Positions 19,498 to 28,351 of a DNA stretch of 64,000 bases are shown piece by piece. Within the stretch, counting starts at the first letter, position 1, and each line of letters starts with the position of its first letter. The position numbers and the translations under genes are program-made. The stretch lies in the NCBI GenBank assembly GCA_037200525.1, contig JBBCGG010000001.1, positions 4,766,501 through 4,830,500 of the forward strand, in the 5' to 3' direction. Source of the stretch: Methylocella sp. Lineage in GTDB: Bacteria; Pseudomonadota; Alphaproteobacteria; Rhizobiales; Beijerinckiaceae. The notes below the pieces were generated by a model, which was not told the origin of the DNA, did not search any database, and saw nothing but the letters and a program-made list of their open reading frames with translations.

Positions 19498-21219
19498 ATG
19501 TTCGAGGTTTCAGGGCTGCGGCTCTGCGCGCGTGTGCGCGCGCAACGAAGGACTTTCACGAAAACGAGCGTCGCGTTAGGGATGACGATCGCCGCAACAA
19601 TGCTGTTTGCCCCGCTGCAATCGCAGGCGGCAAACGATCTGAAAGTCGAAACCAAGGAAGGCCCAGTCGAAGGGTTTCTTGGCAGCCGCGGCGTCGCCAA
19701 ATTCCTCGGCATTCCTTACGCTGCGCCGCCGGTAGGCGAACTTCGCTGGCGGCCGCCTGAGAAACATGAGCCGTGGACAGATGTTCTGAAGGCGACGACT
19801 TTCGGGCCGCAGTGCGCGCAGATCACGACGTTCGGCCCATTCGCTGGACCGCCTAACAACAACGAAGACTGTCTCTATTTGAACGTCTATGCGCCTGAGG
19901 TCCATTCGTCGGCGAAGCTTCCAGTGATCGTCTGGATTCACGGCGGCGGCAACATGGACGGGGCGAGCGATAGCTACGATGGGACGAAGCTCGCCGCCCA
20001 AGGCCGCACAGTCGTCGTTACCATAAATTACCGGCTTGGGGTTCTGGGTTTTCTGGCCCATCCCGCGCTTGACGCTGAGAACCATCTTTTCGCGAACTAT
20101 GGAATTCTCGATCAGCAGGCCGCGTTGCAATGGGTGAAGCGAAACATCGCCGGTTTCGGCGGCGACCAGAATAACGTCACTCTCGGCGGCCAGTCTGCGG
20201 GTTCGCTCGATACGCAAGTCAACATGGCCTCGCCGCTCGCCGCCGGGCTGTTCCACCGAGCGATATGGGAAAGCGGCGTGCAGGAGCCAGCGCCTTTGCC
20301 ATTCGCCGAAGCGATTGGGGGCGCCTTCGCCGCCGCTGCGGGCTGCGGCTCCGGCGCGGACTCGGCGACTGCTAAATGCCTGCGCGGTCTGCCCGTCGCG
20401 CAGATCATGAAAGTACAAGGGACCGAAAGCGCCAATTTTTACCCGACCTTGAATGGCGTGGTCAGCGACGGCCAAATCTTGCCCGCCGCAGGGATGAAGG
20501 CGGCGTTCGCAAGCGGACAGTTCAATCATGTTCCCGTCATCAGCGGCTCGACGCGCGATGAAGGTAACTTCGGCCTAGCGATTACGGAATATTTTAAGAA
20601 GCCACGGGCGCGATTTACAGAAGCGGACTTCGTGAACTTCGTCAGGACCAGCTACACTGGCAACTCGGGACCCTCGGGGGCGCCGCCCGCTTTTCCGGCA
20701 GACACGGTCAATAAAGTGCTGGCCCGCTATTCGCTTCATGCCTACGCGACGCCGCAATTAGCCATGGATGCGGTGGCGACGGAGGGGAGCGTGAACTTTC
20801 CTTGCCCGACGCGACAAATCCTCAAATCAATCGCCAATCAAGTGCCGGTTTACGCCTACGAATTTGATGACCGAACGGCTCCGTTCTACTTTCCCAAAAT
20901 GCCTGGGTTCCAGGCGCTGGCTTACCATACCAGCGATATTCAATATCTGTTTCCTTTATGGCACGGTGGGGCCGACGGCACTCCACATCGGCTGAACAAG
21001 AAACAGGAAGCGCTCTCTAATCAACTTGTGGCGGCCTGGACAAATTTTGCCAGGACCGGCAATCCAAACGGAGAGGGCGATAGCCCGTGGCCTCGCTACA
21101 CGCCTGATGACAAGGCGCATTATCTGTCGGAGAATATCCCGGCCCTGTCCACGATTTCAGACGCAGAATATTCGACCGCAAACCAGTGTGATTTCTGGGA
21201 TAAAATACTGGCGCAATGA
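19498..21219 (+). CDS. Secreted type-B carboxylesterase, paralogue 2
   Basis: A 573-residue paralogue of the divergent gene. The start at ATG 19498 follows a GGAG box; a signal segment (VALGMTIAATMLFAPLQSQA) precedes EGPVEGFLGSRGVAKFLGIP. It has the same HGGGN oxyanion hole, nucleophile S233 in GGQSAG, and near-identical blocks such as YEFDDRTAPFYFPKMPGF and YHTSDIQYLFPLWHGG. It carries an insert before the ARYSLHAYATPQLAMDAVAT block relative to its partner. The two genes arose by duplication and inversion. Substrates are unknown. Confidence 0.9.
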   Translation: MFEVSGLRLCARVRAQRRTFTKTSVALGMTIAATMLFAPLQSQAANDLKVETKEGPVEGFLGSRGVAKFLGIPYAAPPVGELRWRPPEKHEPWTDVLKATTFGPQCAQITTFGPFAGPPNNNEDCLYLNVYAPEVHSSAKLPVIVWIHGGGNMDGASDSYDGTKLAAQGRTVVVTINYRLGVLGFLAHPALDAENHLFANYGILDQQAALQWVKRNIAGFGGDQNNVTLGGQSAGSLDTQVNMASPLAAGLFHRAIWESGVQEPAPLPFAEAIGGAFAAAAGCGSGADSATAKCLRGLPVAQIMKVQGTESANFYPTLNGVVSDGQILPAAGMKAAFASGQFNHVPVISGSTRDEGNFGLAITEYFKKPRARFTEADFVNFVRTSYTGNSGPSGAPPAFPADTVNKVLARYSLHAYATPQLAMDAVATEGSVNFPCPTRQILKSIANQVPVYAYEFDDRTAPFYFPKMPGFQALAYHTSDIQYLFPLWHGGADGTPHRLNKKQEALSNQLVAAWTNFARTGNPNGEGDSPWPRYTPDDKAHYLSENIPALSTISDAEYSTANQCDFWDKILAQ

Positions 21220-21260
21220 TCAGCGTGTCCAGCTTGCAAATATGAATTTTAAATTCGCTA

Positions 21261-21293
21261 GGCGCGGTCAAGAGAGTTTCTCTTTACCGCGCC
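21261..21293 (+). terminator. Long hairpin after esterase 2
   Basis: GGCGCGGT (21261-21268) pairs with ACCGCGCC (21286-21293), and an inner AAGAGA/TCTCTT stem closes a short loop. There is no strong T-run, so it is either a terminator or an mRNA-stabilising stem between two convergent genes. Confidence 0.55.
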
Positions 21294-21413
21294 GATAAGT
21301 TCAAAGCGCCGTGTATGATAGCGGCGCAGGCCATCCCGGATGGCTGCCCGCTTCCCGCAATTAATTAAGCCACGCCAAGCTCCGGGAAGCGATAATCAAA
21401 GCCCCCATTATGA

Positions 21414-22175
21414 TTACGTGATCTTCGCAGCTTCATCTCGCGAAGGCTGTGGCGCACGTCCGTTCCTCGTCGTAACCGCAATCAAGCCAATGAGGATCAA
21501 CGCCAGGATCAAGGAAGAGCCGATTGTGCCGAAGCCGAGTCCGCCCTGCTCGTGACTTTTCGTCAAAAAATCGCCCATCGTTGCGCCGAAAGGCCGGGTC
21601 AGCACAAACGCCGCCCAGAACAGCAAGGTCTTCGAAATGGGCGAATAAAATGCCGCCAGCGCGATCGACGCTAGAATGGCGGCAATCAGAAGCGCGCCGC
21701 CGGCAAATCCCAGCCCCGAACTATCGGCCAAGAAGTCGCCCAGAGCCGTTCCAAGCGTGTTGGAAAATAGAATGGCCGTCCAATAGAACATTTCAACTTT
21801 GAACGTCCGGATATTATTGACGGACAGCGAACCGACGCTGAAACGCCACGCAAGAAGAATGCACAGCAGGATCGTAACCAAAATGATGGAGCCGGTCGCG
21901 TAGCCAAGGCCCAGCGTGCGATCCATGTAATCCGACATTGTCGTGCCGGCGGTGCTGGTCGCGAGAATGACGGCCCAATACAGGAATGGGTGATAGGATT
22001 TCGACGCGAGCTGGGCGATAAGCGCAGCGACGAATATGGCCGCCAAGATGACGCTGCTGACGGCGTAACCCACATTCAACGTCATGGACAAAAGGTCGCC
22101 TGCGGTCTCGCCGAGCGTCGTCGCCGCTATCTTCATTATCCAAAAGGCCAAAGTGATTTGTGGGACTTTGTTCAC
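21414..22175 (-). CDS. COG4705-type polytopic membrane protein
   Basis: A 253-residue hydrophobic protein made of four similar units of two helices, each with a Thr/Gly/Asp motif: ATTLGETAGDLLS, TSTAGTTMSDYMDRTLGLGY, SNTLGTALGDFLA and RPFGATMGDFLTK. These repeated T-x-G-x-x-x-x-D signatures mark the COG4705 family of uncharacterised membrane-anchored proteins. The GTG at 22175 gives the family's usual N-terminus (VNKVPQITLAFWIMKIAATT). The regular repeats suggest a channel or transporter, but no function is established. Confidence 0.75.
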   Translation of the reverse strand: MNKVPQITLAFWIMKIAATTLGETAGDLLSMTLNVGYAVSSVILAAIFVAALIAQLASKSYHPFLYWAVILATSTAGTTMSDYMDRTLGLGYATGSIILVTILLCILLAWRFSVGSLSVNNIRTFKVEMFYWTAILFSNTLGTALGDFLADSSGLGFAGGALLIAAILASIALAAFYSPISKTLLFWAAFVLTRPFGATMGDFLTKSHEQGGLGFGTIGSSLILALILIGLIAVTTRNGRAPQPSRDEAAKIT

Positions 22176-22298
22176 GCGCAAAACCTTCCGCTTTTAGTGA
22201 TTTGGGATTGGTTCAGTCGCGCCGAATCCGACGCCGCTGTCCAGCTGCTCGCTATTTCCGATCGATCTCAAGCTCGCCGCGCTCCGGCCCGGCTGTGA

Positions 22299-23142
22299 CT
22301 AGGGCCCAGACCCATAAAATGGTTGGCGTGACAGGCGGATTGTGATTCACAGCTTCCGAAAGGAAGCGACTATGAATCGGGATCAATTCTGGCTGACGGA
22401 CGCGCAGTTCGCGAAGATCGCGCCGCATCTTCCCACGGACACGCGCGGCAAGGCGGGCGTCGATGATCGCCGGGTGGTCAGCGGGATCATTCATGTGCTG
22501 AAATCTGGCGGACGCTGGATTGACGCGCCGCTGGAGTACGGGCCAAAGAAGACTCTCTACAATCGCTACGTTCGCTGGGCTGCTAAGGGCGTTTGGATCG
22601 ATCTGTTCCACGCGCTTGCGCAAGCAGGCGGGCCGCCGGCGCAGGTCCTCATCGACTCCTCGGCGGTCAAGGCGCATCGCTCGGCCAGTGGCGGCAAAGG
22701 GGGGAGAAGAATCAGGCCATCGGCCGTTCGCGCGGCGGGCGCACAACCAAAATCCACGCATTGACCGATGCGGACTGCCGCCCGCTGTCTTTCATGCTCA
22801 CCGGCGGCCAAATCGCCGATTGCTCGGCGGGCGCGGAGCTTATCGCGCGACTTCCTCCTTGCGAAATCCTCCATGGCGACAAGGGCTACGACGCAAATGC
22901 GATCCGTCGGCAGGTCGAGGAGCGCGGAGCTATGCCGAATATCCCGCCCAAGGCCAATCGCAGGTGGAAGAACTGCTTCTCGCCCTTCCTCTATCGAAAC
23001 CGCAACGCCATCGAACGCATGTTCTGCCGCCTGAAAGACTTCAGGCGCGTGGCTACGCGCTACGACCGAAACGCATTAAACTTCCTCGCCACAGTCTGCA
23101 TCGCCGCTACCGTTTGCTACTGGTTGTGAGTCTGGACCCTAG
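22299..23142 (+). mobile_element. IS5-family insertion sequence, second type
   Basis: Ends CTAGGGCCCAGACCC (22299-22313) and, inverted, CTAGGGTCCAGACTC (from 23142 leftward) match at 13 of 15 positions, with CTAG at both extremes. The element is distinct in sequence from the IS5 copies at 8.3 and 59.1 kb but has the same length and layout. It sits 124 bases upstream of the COG4705-type gene. Confidence 0.87.
22372..23129 (+). CDS. IS5-family transposase, two overlapping frames
   Basis: Frame A from ATG 22372 to 22764 has FWLTDAQFAKIAPHLP and the first Asp (QVLIDSSAVKAHRSA). Frame B (-1), ending at 23129, begins in register with KNQAIGRSRGGRTTKIHALT and carries the second Asp (ILHGDKGYDANAIRRQ) and Glu (RNRNAIERMFCRLKDFRRV). 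The A/G-rich run in GGCAAAGGGGGGAG (about 22693-22706) is a likely frameshift point. No premature stop is seen in either part, so the enzyme may be functional through programmed frameshifting. Confidence 0.85.
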
Positions 23143-23653
23143 GGTCGTGATAACATGTATCATATTCGCGACCGAGCGTTCGCCAAGCTTTTGAGGCGCG
23201 CAGTTATTATCTCTATATTGTAGCGTCTAAGCTCCGAGTAGCAATGTCTGGGGCATTAACGCCCGCCGCCAGCCCCTCGTTCCTTTTTTAAGCCCCGTTC
23301 ATCTGTCGAACAGTAGCTTTCCCGCCTCCTCTCAACCTCGAGAAAGGCCGGCAGCCATCGATCGCGTGCCCGAGCCGGATGACGAGCAAATCCAGAGGGA
23401 CGCAAAAGACGGCAGCCGCCGCTGCCGCGCATGCAGTCGAATTGGATCGACGGGTGGCTGCGGTGGCGCGATGCGCGAAGGAAAGAGCCGCCAGGCAAAT
23501 GGCCAGATCATGCCAACCGACGCGCTGGCCGGCTGCGATCGCGCTTAAGTCCGGCCTGCGAGCTTCGGATCCGGCCGCCATCGACAGAAAAGACCCGACC
23601 AATCGGCCGAGCCTTCTCTGCTTCCCCTGAAGAGAAAGAGACCGAGTTAGATC
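23143..23653. other. About 510 bases with no supported gene
   Basis: Several short overlapping readings exist on both strands, but none has a recognisable domain, a good ribosome-binding site or a natural composition. No repeat or RNA gene was identified. Confidence 0.5.
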
Positions 23654-24415
23654 TCAGTACTTGGCGACAATCGGCGCGGGCGGCGCAAACGTGTCGAACT
23701 TGTAGCTGAAGCCAACCTGCACCTGGTTTTCGACGATGTGGCGATTGGAGAAACCGCCGCCGCCGCCAATGGCCGGATCGTTGAACGAATTGGCCGCGAA
23801 GATCGACGAGTGACCGAAGTCGGTATAGCGATATTCCGCTCGGACCGACCAGTTGTTGGTGATCGCGTATTCGAGACCGCCGCCGACCGTCCAGCCGACG
23901 CGGGTGTTGGAAACGCTGTCAAAACCAAACGGGGTCGAAATGCTGCTGTCGACTCCGCCGAAGGCGACGCCGCCGGTGGCGTATAGCAAGACGCGATCCA
24001 AAGCGTAACCAACGCGGCCGCGGACGGAGCCCTGAACGCCGAGGTTGGAGCTATAGGTGACCGGTACGAAGCCTTCGCCGCGGGTAAAGCTCTTGTTCAG
24101 GCTCGAGCCATCGACGCTGCCTTCGAGGCCAATGACGAATTGGCTCAACTGCAGATTATAGCCGACATGCGCGCCGCCGATGACGCCATCATTGTTCGAG
24201 CTGAAGCTGTCGAAGCCAAAGGGGCTGCTGGAGCTAACATTCTGGTTGCCCCAGGCGTAACCAATCTGACCGCCGACATAGATGCCGGTCCATGTGAAGA
24301 TTGGCGCCGGCGGCAAATAGACCGGCGGCGGAGCGCGCGAGGGAAGATCGGCTGCAAGAGCGGAGCCAGCGAGAGCGACAGCGCCAACTGAAGCCAGTAA
24401 GAAACGACGGATCAT
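23654..24415 (-). CDS. Omp25/RopB-like outer-membrane beta-barrel protein
   Basis: A 253-residue protein with signal peptide MIRRFLLASVGAVALAGSAL followed by ADLPSRAPPPVYLPPAPIFT and WTGIYVGGQIGYAWGNQNVS, the signature opening of Hyphomicrobiales Omp25/Omp31-type porins. Eight or so amphipathic strands follow (VGLNLQ-type, GRVGYALDRVLLYATGGVAF, VRAEYRYTDFG), and the C-terminus ends in an alternating strand VQVGFSYKFD close to the end. It is probably a major surface protein that stabilises the envelope. It stands alone with a long upstream region. Confidence 0.9.
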   Translation of the reverse strand: MIRRFLLASVGAVALAGSALAADLPSRAPPPVYLPPAPIFTWTGIYVGGQIGYAWGNQNVSSSSPFGFDSFSSNNDGVIGGAHVGYNLQLSQFVIGLEGSVDGSSLNKSFTRGEGFVPVTYSSNLGVQGSVRGRVGYALDRVLLYATGGVAFGGVDSSISTPFGFDSVSNTRVGWTVGGGLEYAITNNWSVRAEYRYTDFGHSSIFAANSFNDPAIGGGGGFSNRHIVENQVQVGFSYKFDTFAPPAPIVAKY

Positions 24416-24983
24416 AACTTCTCCTTAGTAGAACCACTCCTCCATTGAACCTGTTTGAGTTAAAAAACAATGACGCAGAGTTCAACTTCACGTAAGCGAG
24501 AATCTCGTCTCTCGTGGCCAAACGGTTACACACTTATAAGTTGCGACGCGTTCTCATGGATCCCGCGAACGGTCGAAGCGAATCCCTTGCCCTATTCATT
24601 TCGCCCATGAAGTTATTCGAGTTCGGAGCCATCGAGGCGTCCAAATTGAGGGATCGAGAATGCAACCATCGAAACGGCTTTCGCCATAGTGAGCGGGTGC
24701 GCGGCCTGATATCCGTCGCCTTCTAAAGAGGAACGGCTACCGTCCATGAGTGCAATTAGGGATCGCGGACGACTGGGGCGCTATGTCGTCTCTTTTTGCT
24801 TCGCAACATCAGCTCGAGACGAGCAGCCGGGATACGATCGCCCCGAGAAGCGACCCGCATGACGAGCCGGCCTTCTTCGCCAGCACGCATATTGAATCAG
24901 AGCCGTGCTGCTTCACGAATCCGGGACGATTCCTTCTGATCGGAAAATGCTTTAGACTTATGAATCGCAGAGGAGGAATGGAC
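24416..24983. other. Intergenic region between porin and cytochrome genes
   Basis: About 570 bases. It contains the divergent promoters of the porin and the cytochrome P460 gene. A plus-strand reading beginning near 24750 is an upstream extension of the cytochrome frame without family features. No RNA gene was recognised. Confidence 0.5.
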
Positions 24984-25511
24984 ATGACCAGAATTCCATC
25001 CGGCCTGATCATTGCGATAGCGCTTGCCAGCGTGAGCGGCAACGCCATTTCCGCGCAGGATAAATATGCTCTTCAAGTGCCGAATGGGCTCGCGTTTTCT
25101 GAGTTCAAGGGATACGAAGACTGGCAGTCCATCTCCGTCAGCCAGACTGGAGACCTCATCGAAGCGATCCTGGGCAATCCCGCGATGATCAAGGCCTATC
25201 GGTCCGGCGCGCCCGACAACGGCGAACATTTCCCCGACGGCGCTAAGATGGCGAAGATCCATTGGAATGCGAAAAAGAGCGCGGAGGCCCCCGAACCGAC
25301 GACAGTGCCGGGCGCCCTGCACGACATTGATTTCATGGAGAAGGACAGCAAGAGATTCCCGGACACCGGCGGATGGGGATACGCCCAGTTTAACTACGAC
25401 GCCGCGTCCGACGCGTTCGCGCCCCTTGGCGGCGGCGTCGATTGTGGGTACGCGTGTCATACGATAGTGGCGGCAAAGGATTATGTCTTCACGGCGTACG
25501 GGAAGAGGTGA
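24984..25511 (+). CDS. Cytochrome P460 family protein
   Basis: A 175-residue exported c-type haem protein. The AGGAGG at 24971-24976 is too close to ATG 24978 and well placed for ATG 24984, giving the signal peptide MTRIPSGLIIAIALASVSGN. The mature part has the P460 landmarks FKGYEDWQSISVSQTGD, ILGNPAMIKAYRSG and the C-terminal CGYACHTIVAAKDYVFTAYG, where CxxCH binds haem. Cytochromes P460 oxidise hydroxylamine (to N2O or NO-level products), and related proteins detoxify nitrogen oxides in methanotrophs and ammonia oxidisers. Whether the Lys cross-link to haem is present cannot be judged. Confidence 0.88.
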   Translation: MTRIPSGLIIAIALASVSGNAISAQDKYALQVPNGLAFSEFKGYEDWQSISVSQTGDLIEAILGNPAMIKAYRSGAPDNGEHFPDGAKMAKIHWNAKKSAEAPEPTTVPGALHDIDFMEKDSKRFPDTGGWGYAQFNYDAASDAFAPLGGGVDCGYACHTIVAAKDYVFTAYGKR

Positions 25512-25582
25512 GCGGCCGCGATGATGCCTGTATGGCTGTCGATTGATGGCGCTGCCCGACCTCAGGCGGCGCGGATCAGCGC

Positions 25583-25611
25583 GGGCGCCTGCCCGAAAGA
25601 AGGCGCCCTTT
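25583..25611 (+). terminator. Probable terminator after cytochrome P460
   Basis: GGGCGCC (25583-25589) and GGCGCCC (25602-25608) form a 7-bp GC stem with a 12-base loop followed by TTTA, 72 bases after the cytochrome stop codon. Confidence 0.6.
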
Positions 25612-25674
25612 ACTCAGCGTAGGCTTGCCGGCGTAGCCCAACAATAATCGTCAAGCCGGGGACGTCGATTAGAG

Positions 25675-25965
25675 TTAGCGACATACATTAAATGTATGAT
25701 AGCCAACAACATTGCCGCGAACATCAAGGAACGGCCCTGTCACCAACGCGCAACGGCCTTCCTGCGGGTCTGGATATCCCTCATTCTCTCGCGTGACGGT
25801 GGCGGTGAGGCCCTCCTCGTCGTCAGCGGAAGCGAAGCCCACCAACGTGGCGGCGTCGCCGTTCGGAAGGGCGACATTCGCAGCTCCGACCGGGTTAGCT
25901 GCGGCAGCGGCATGGCCGAGGATAACGGCGCCTGCTGCGACAATAATCTTACGAATATTAATCAT
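25675..25965 (-). CDS. Small secreted hypothetical protein
   Basis: A 96-residue protein starting at ATG 25965, with AAGGAG eight bases upstream. Signal peptide MINIRKIIVAAGAVILGHAA is cleaved near AANPVGA. The mature part of about 70 residues is acidic with two Cys (EGRCALVTG and FNVC) that may form a disulfide. No family is recognised. It stands alone between the cytochrome and the hybrid kinase genes. Confidence 0.65.
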   Translation of the reverse strand: MINIRKIIVAAGAVILGHAAAAANPVGAANVALPNGDAATLVGFASADDEEGLTATVTRENEGYPDPQEGRCALVTGPFLDVRGNVVGYHTFNVCR

Positions 25966-26312
25966 GCGAAATCTCCTTCTTGTTGCCGAACGCGAACGCG
26001 CACGGCGAGGGGAGATGATCTGCGCTATTGCCTAGACGATGATTGACCGCGCAGGCCCAACAACCGCCGCGCTCGCTTATTGTAACCGGGGTTAACGGAT
26101 ATGTCGGAAAAAGGTTCGGGCTAAAGGTGAGGCGCACTGGCGCAATCAGAAAGGGGGCCGCTGACGGCGGACCCATATCCCATCTTAAGCGGTAAAGGGC
26201 CAATGGCGAAGGCTCGCGAAATAGTGAACCAAAGGAACATTCCGCCCAGTTTCCTGTTTTGACGACTAGTCTGGACAAATGTCCTTAGCGTTGCCCAGCA
26301 GATGGAGCTTTG

Positions 26313-28271
26313 ATGGAACACCCTGAACGGTTCGAGTCATCTGCGAGCATTGAAGGGCGATACCGTCTCCTTGTCGACGCGGTGAAGGACTATGCCATTT
26401 ATATGCTGGACCCCACGGGGATCGTGACGAGCTGGAACTCGGGCGCGCGACGCTTCAAAGGCTATGAGGAATCGGAAATCCTCGGCGAACACTTCTCGCG
26501 CTTTTACACTAAAGAGGATCGGGAGGCTGGCTTGCCGCGCCGTGCGCTTGAGATCTCGGAGCGCGAAGGCAAATTCGAAAACGAAGGCTGGCGCGTTCGG
26601 AAAGACGGCGCTCGCTTCTGGGCCCATGTGATCATCGATCCGATCCACGATCGATCGGGAAAGCTTATCGGATTTGCGAAGGTCACCCGCGACCTAACCG
26701 AGCGGAAGATCGCCGAAGAGACTCTGCGGCGAAGCGAGCAGCAGTTCCGGCTTCTCGTGCAGGGCGTGACCGATTACGCGATTTTTATGCTCGATCCGGA
26801 TGGCATGGTCAGCAGCTGGAACCCGGGCGCGCAACGAATCAAAGGCTACCTTCCCGAGGAAATCATAGGCCAGCATTTCTCCCGCTTCTATACGCAAGAG
26901 GATGTGGCAAGAGGTGAGCCTAGCCGCACGATCGAAACCGCAACGCGGGAGAGCAGGTTCGAGAAAGAAGGTTGGCGGATCCGCAAGGATGGCAGCCGGT
27001 TCTGGGCGAATGTAGTTGTCGATGCGATTCGAGACTCTAACGGCGCGCTCCTCGGCTTCGCCAAACTCACCCGCGACATTACCGAGCGGCGGGAAGCTCA
27101 GCGAGCCCTCGATCAAGCGCGCGAGGCCCTGTTCCAGTCGCAAAAGATGGACGCTATCGGGCAACTCACTGGCGGCGTCGCGCATGATTTTAACAACCTG
27201 CTAACGGTGGTTCTGGGCAGTTTGGAGCTCGTGCGCAAGCGTCTGCCCGACGATCCCAAAATTGCAAGCCTTATCGATAACGCCATTCAGGGCGCAGAGC
27301 GGGGCGCCGCCCTCACGCAACGCATGCTCGCTTTTGCGCGCCGCCAGAAACTCGAACTCGAACCCATCCATGTGCCGGCTCTCGTACAAGGAATGACCGA
27401 TCTTTTAGGCCGATCGCTCGGCCCTTCGGTAACAATCGAGACACGCTTTCCGCTTATATTGGATCCGGTCTGCGCCGACATTAACCAGCTGGAATTGGCT
27501 CTCCTCAACCTTACTGTGAACGCCCGCGATGCAATGCCGGATGGCGGTTTCATAATCATTGCAGCGCGAGCCGTGAATGTCACTGCGGGCCATAGAAGCA
27601 ATCTGTTGCCGGCGCGCTATATCTGCCTCTCTGTTACGGATACGGGCGAAGGTATGGATGCGGCTACTTTGGCTCGCGCCGGGGAGCCATTTTTCACCAC
27701 CAAAGGCGTGGGGAAAGGCACGGGCCTTGGATTGGCCATGGTCCATGGCCTCGCCGAACAATCTGGCGGTCGGCTCCTGCTGAAAAGCCAAAAAGGCGAA
27801 GGCACGACCGCCGAGCTATGGTTGCCGGCGGCGAAAATAGATGCGGAAGCTGGAGACGCCGAAAAGCCTGCGGCGTCGGAGCCCGCCATAAACTTTCGTC
27901 GACTTATCGTGGTGGCCGTCGACGATGATCCGCTTGTTCTCACAAACACCGCGGCGATGTTGGAAGATCTCGGCCACACTGTATTCAGCGCCACAGGCGG
28001 GAGACAGGCGCTTGATATTCTTCGGCTAGAAAACGCCATCGATTTAGTCATCACTGATCAAGCCATGCCGCGCATGACGGGCGCAGAACTGGCCGAAGAA
28101 ATCAGAACAGGATGGCCACAACTACCGATTATCTTAGCTACGGGTTACGCGGAGCTGCCGCCAGGGCAAGACGCGGGACTGCCGCGCCTTGCCAAGCCCT
28201 TTGGACAAGTAGACCTTGCGCGGGCCATCGCCGCCACGATTGGGACGCAAGGCGCAAAAAGCCCGCGCTGA
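26313..28271 (+). CDS. Hybrid sensor histidine kinase, PAS-PAS-HisKA-HATPase-REC
   Basis: A 652-residue soluble kinase starting at ATG 26313 after GGAG at 26302. Two tandem PAS domains of about 125 residues are clear duplicates: DYAIYMLDPTGIVTSWNSGA against DYAIFMLDPDGMVSSWNPGA, both followed by GEH/GQHFSRFYT. Phospho-acceptor H291 lies in GGVAHDFNNLLTVVLG. The ATPase has NLTVNARDAMPDGG and GKGTGLGLAMVHGLAEQSGG. The C-terminal receiver has acceptor D582 (LVITDQAMPRMTG). This architecture is common for light or redox sensing, but no cofactor-binding Cys was identified. No output regulator is adjacent. Confidence 0.92.
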   Translation: MEHPERFESSASIEGRYRLLVDAVKDYAIYMLDPTGIVTSWNSGARRFKGYEESEILGEHFSRFYTKEDREAGLPRRALEISEREGKFENEGWRVRKDGARFWAHVIIDPIHDRSGKLIGFAKVTRDLTERKIAEETLRRSEQQFRLLVQGVTDYAIFMLDPDGMVSSWNPGAQRIKGYLPEEIIGQHFSRFYTQEDVARGEPSRTIETATRESRFEKEGWRIRKDGSRFWANVVVDAIRDSNGALLGFAKLTRDITERREAQRALDQAREALFQSQKMDAIGQLTGGVAHDFNNLLTVVLGSLELVRKRLPDDPKIASLIDNAIQGAERGAALTQRMLAFARRQKLELEPIHVPALVQGMTDLLGRSLGPSVTIETRFPLILDPVCADINQLELALLNLTVNARDAMPDGGFIIIAARAVNVTAGHRSNLLPARYICLSVTDTGEGMDAATLARAGEPFFTTKGVGKGTGLGLAMVHGLAEQSGGRLLLKSQKGEGTTAELWLPAAKIDAEAGDAEKPAASEPAINFRRLIVVAVDDDPLVLTNTAAMLEDLGHTVFSATGGRQALDILRLENAIDLVITDQAMPRMTGAELAEEIRTGWPQLPIILATGYAELPPGQDAGLPRLAKPFGQVDLARAIAATIGTQGAKSPR

Positions 28272-28351
28272 AACGCCTGCTCGCGGAACCGCTCAACTGC
28301 TGTGATGCGAAGATCCGCCACGCCGAACGGATATCCCCTCAAGGACGCTGT

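Noticed and set aside
23256-23602. A 104-residue minus-strand reading with a hydrophobic stretch
   Set aside because: No ribosome-binding site, no homologous pattern, and composition like translated non-coding DNA.
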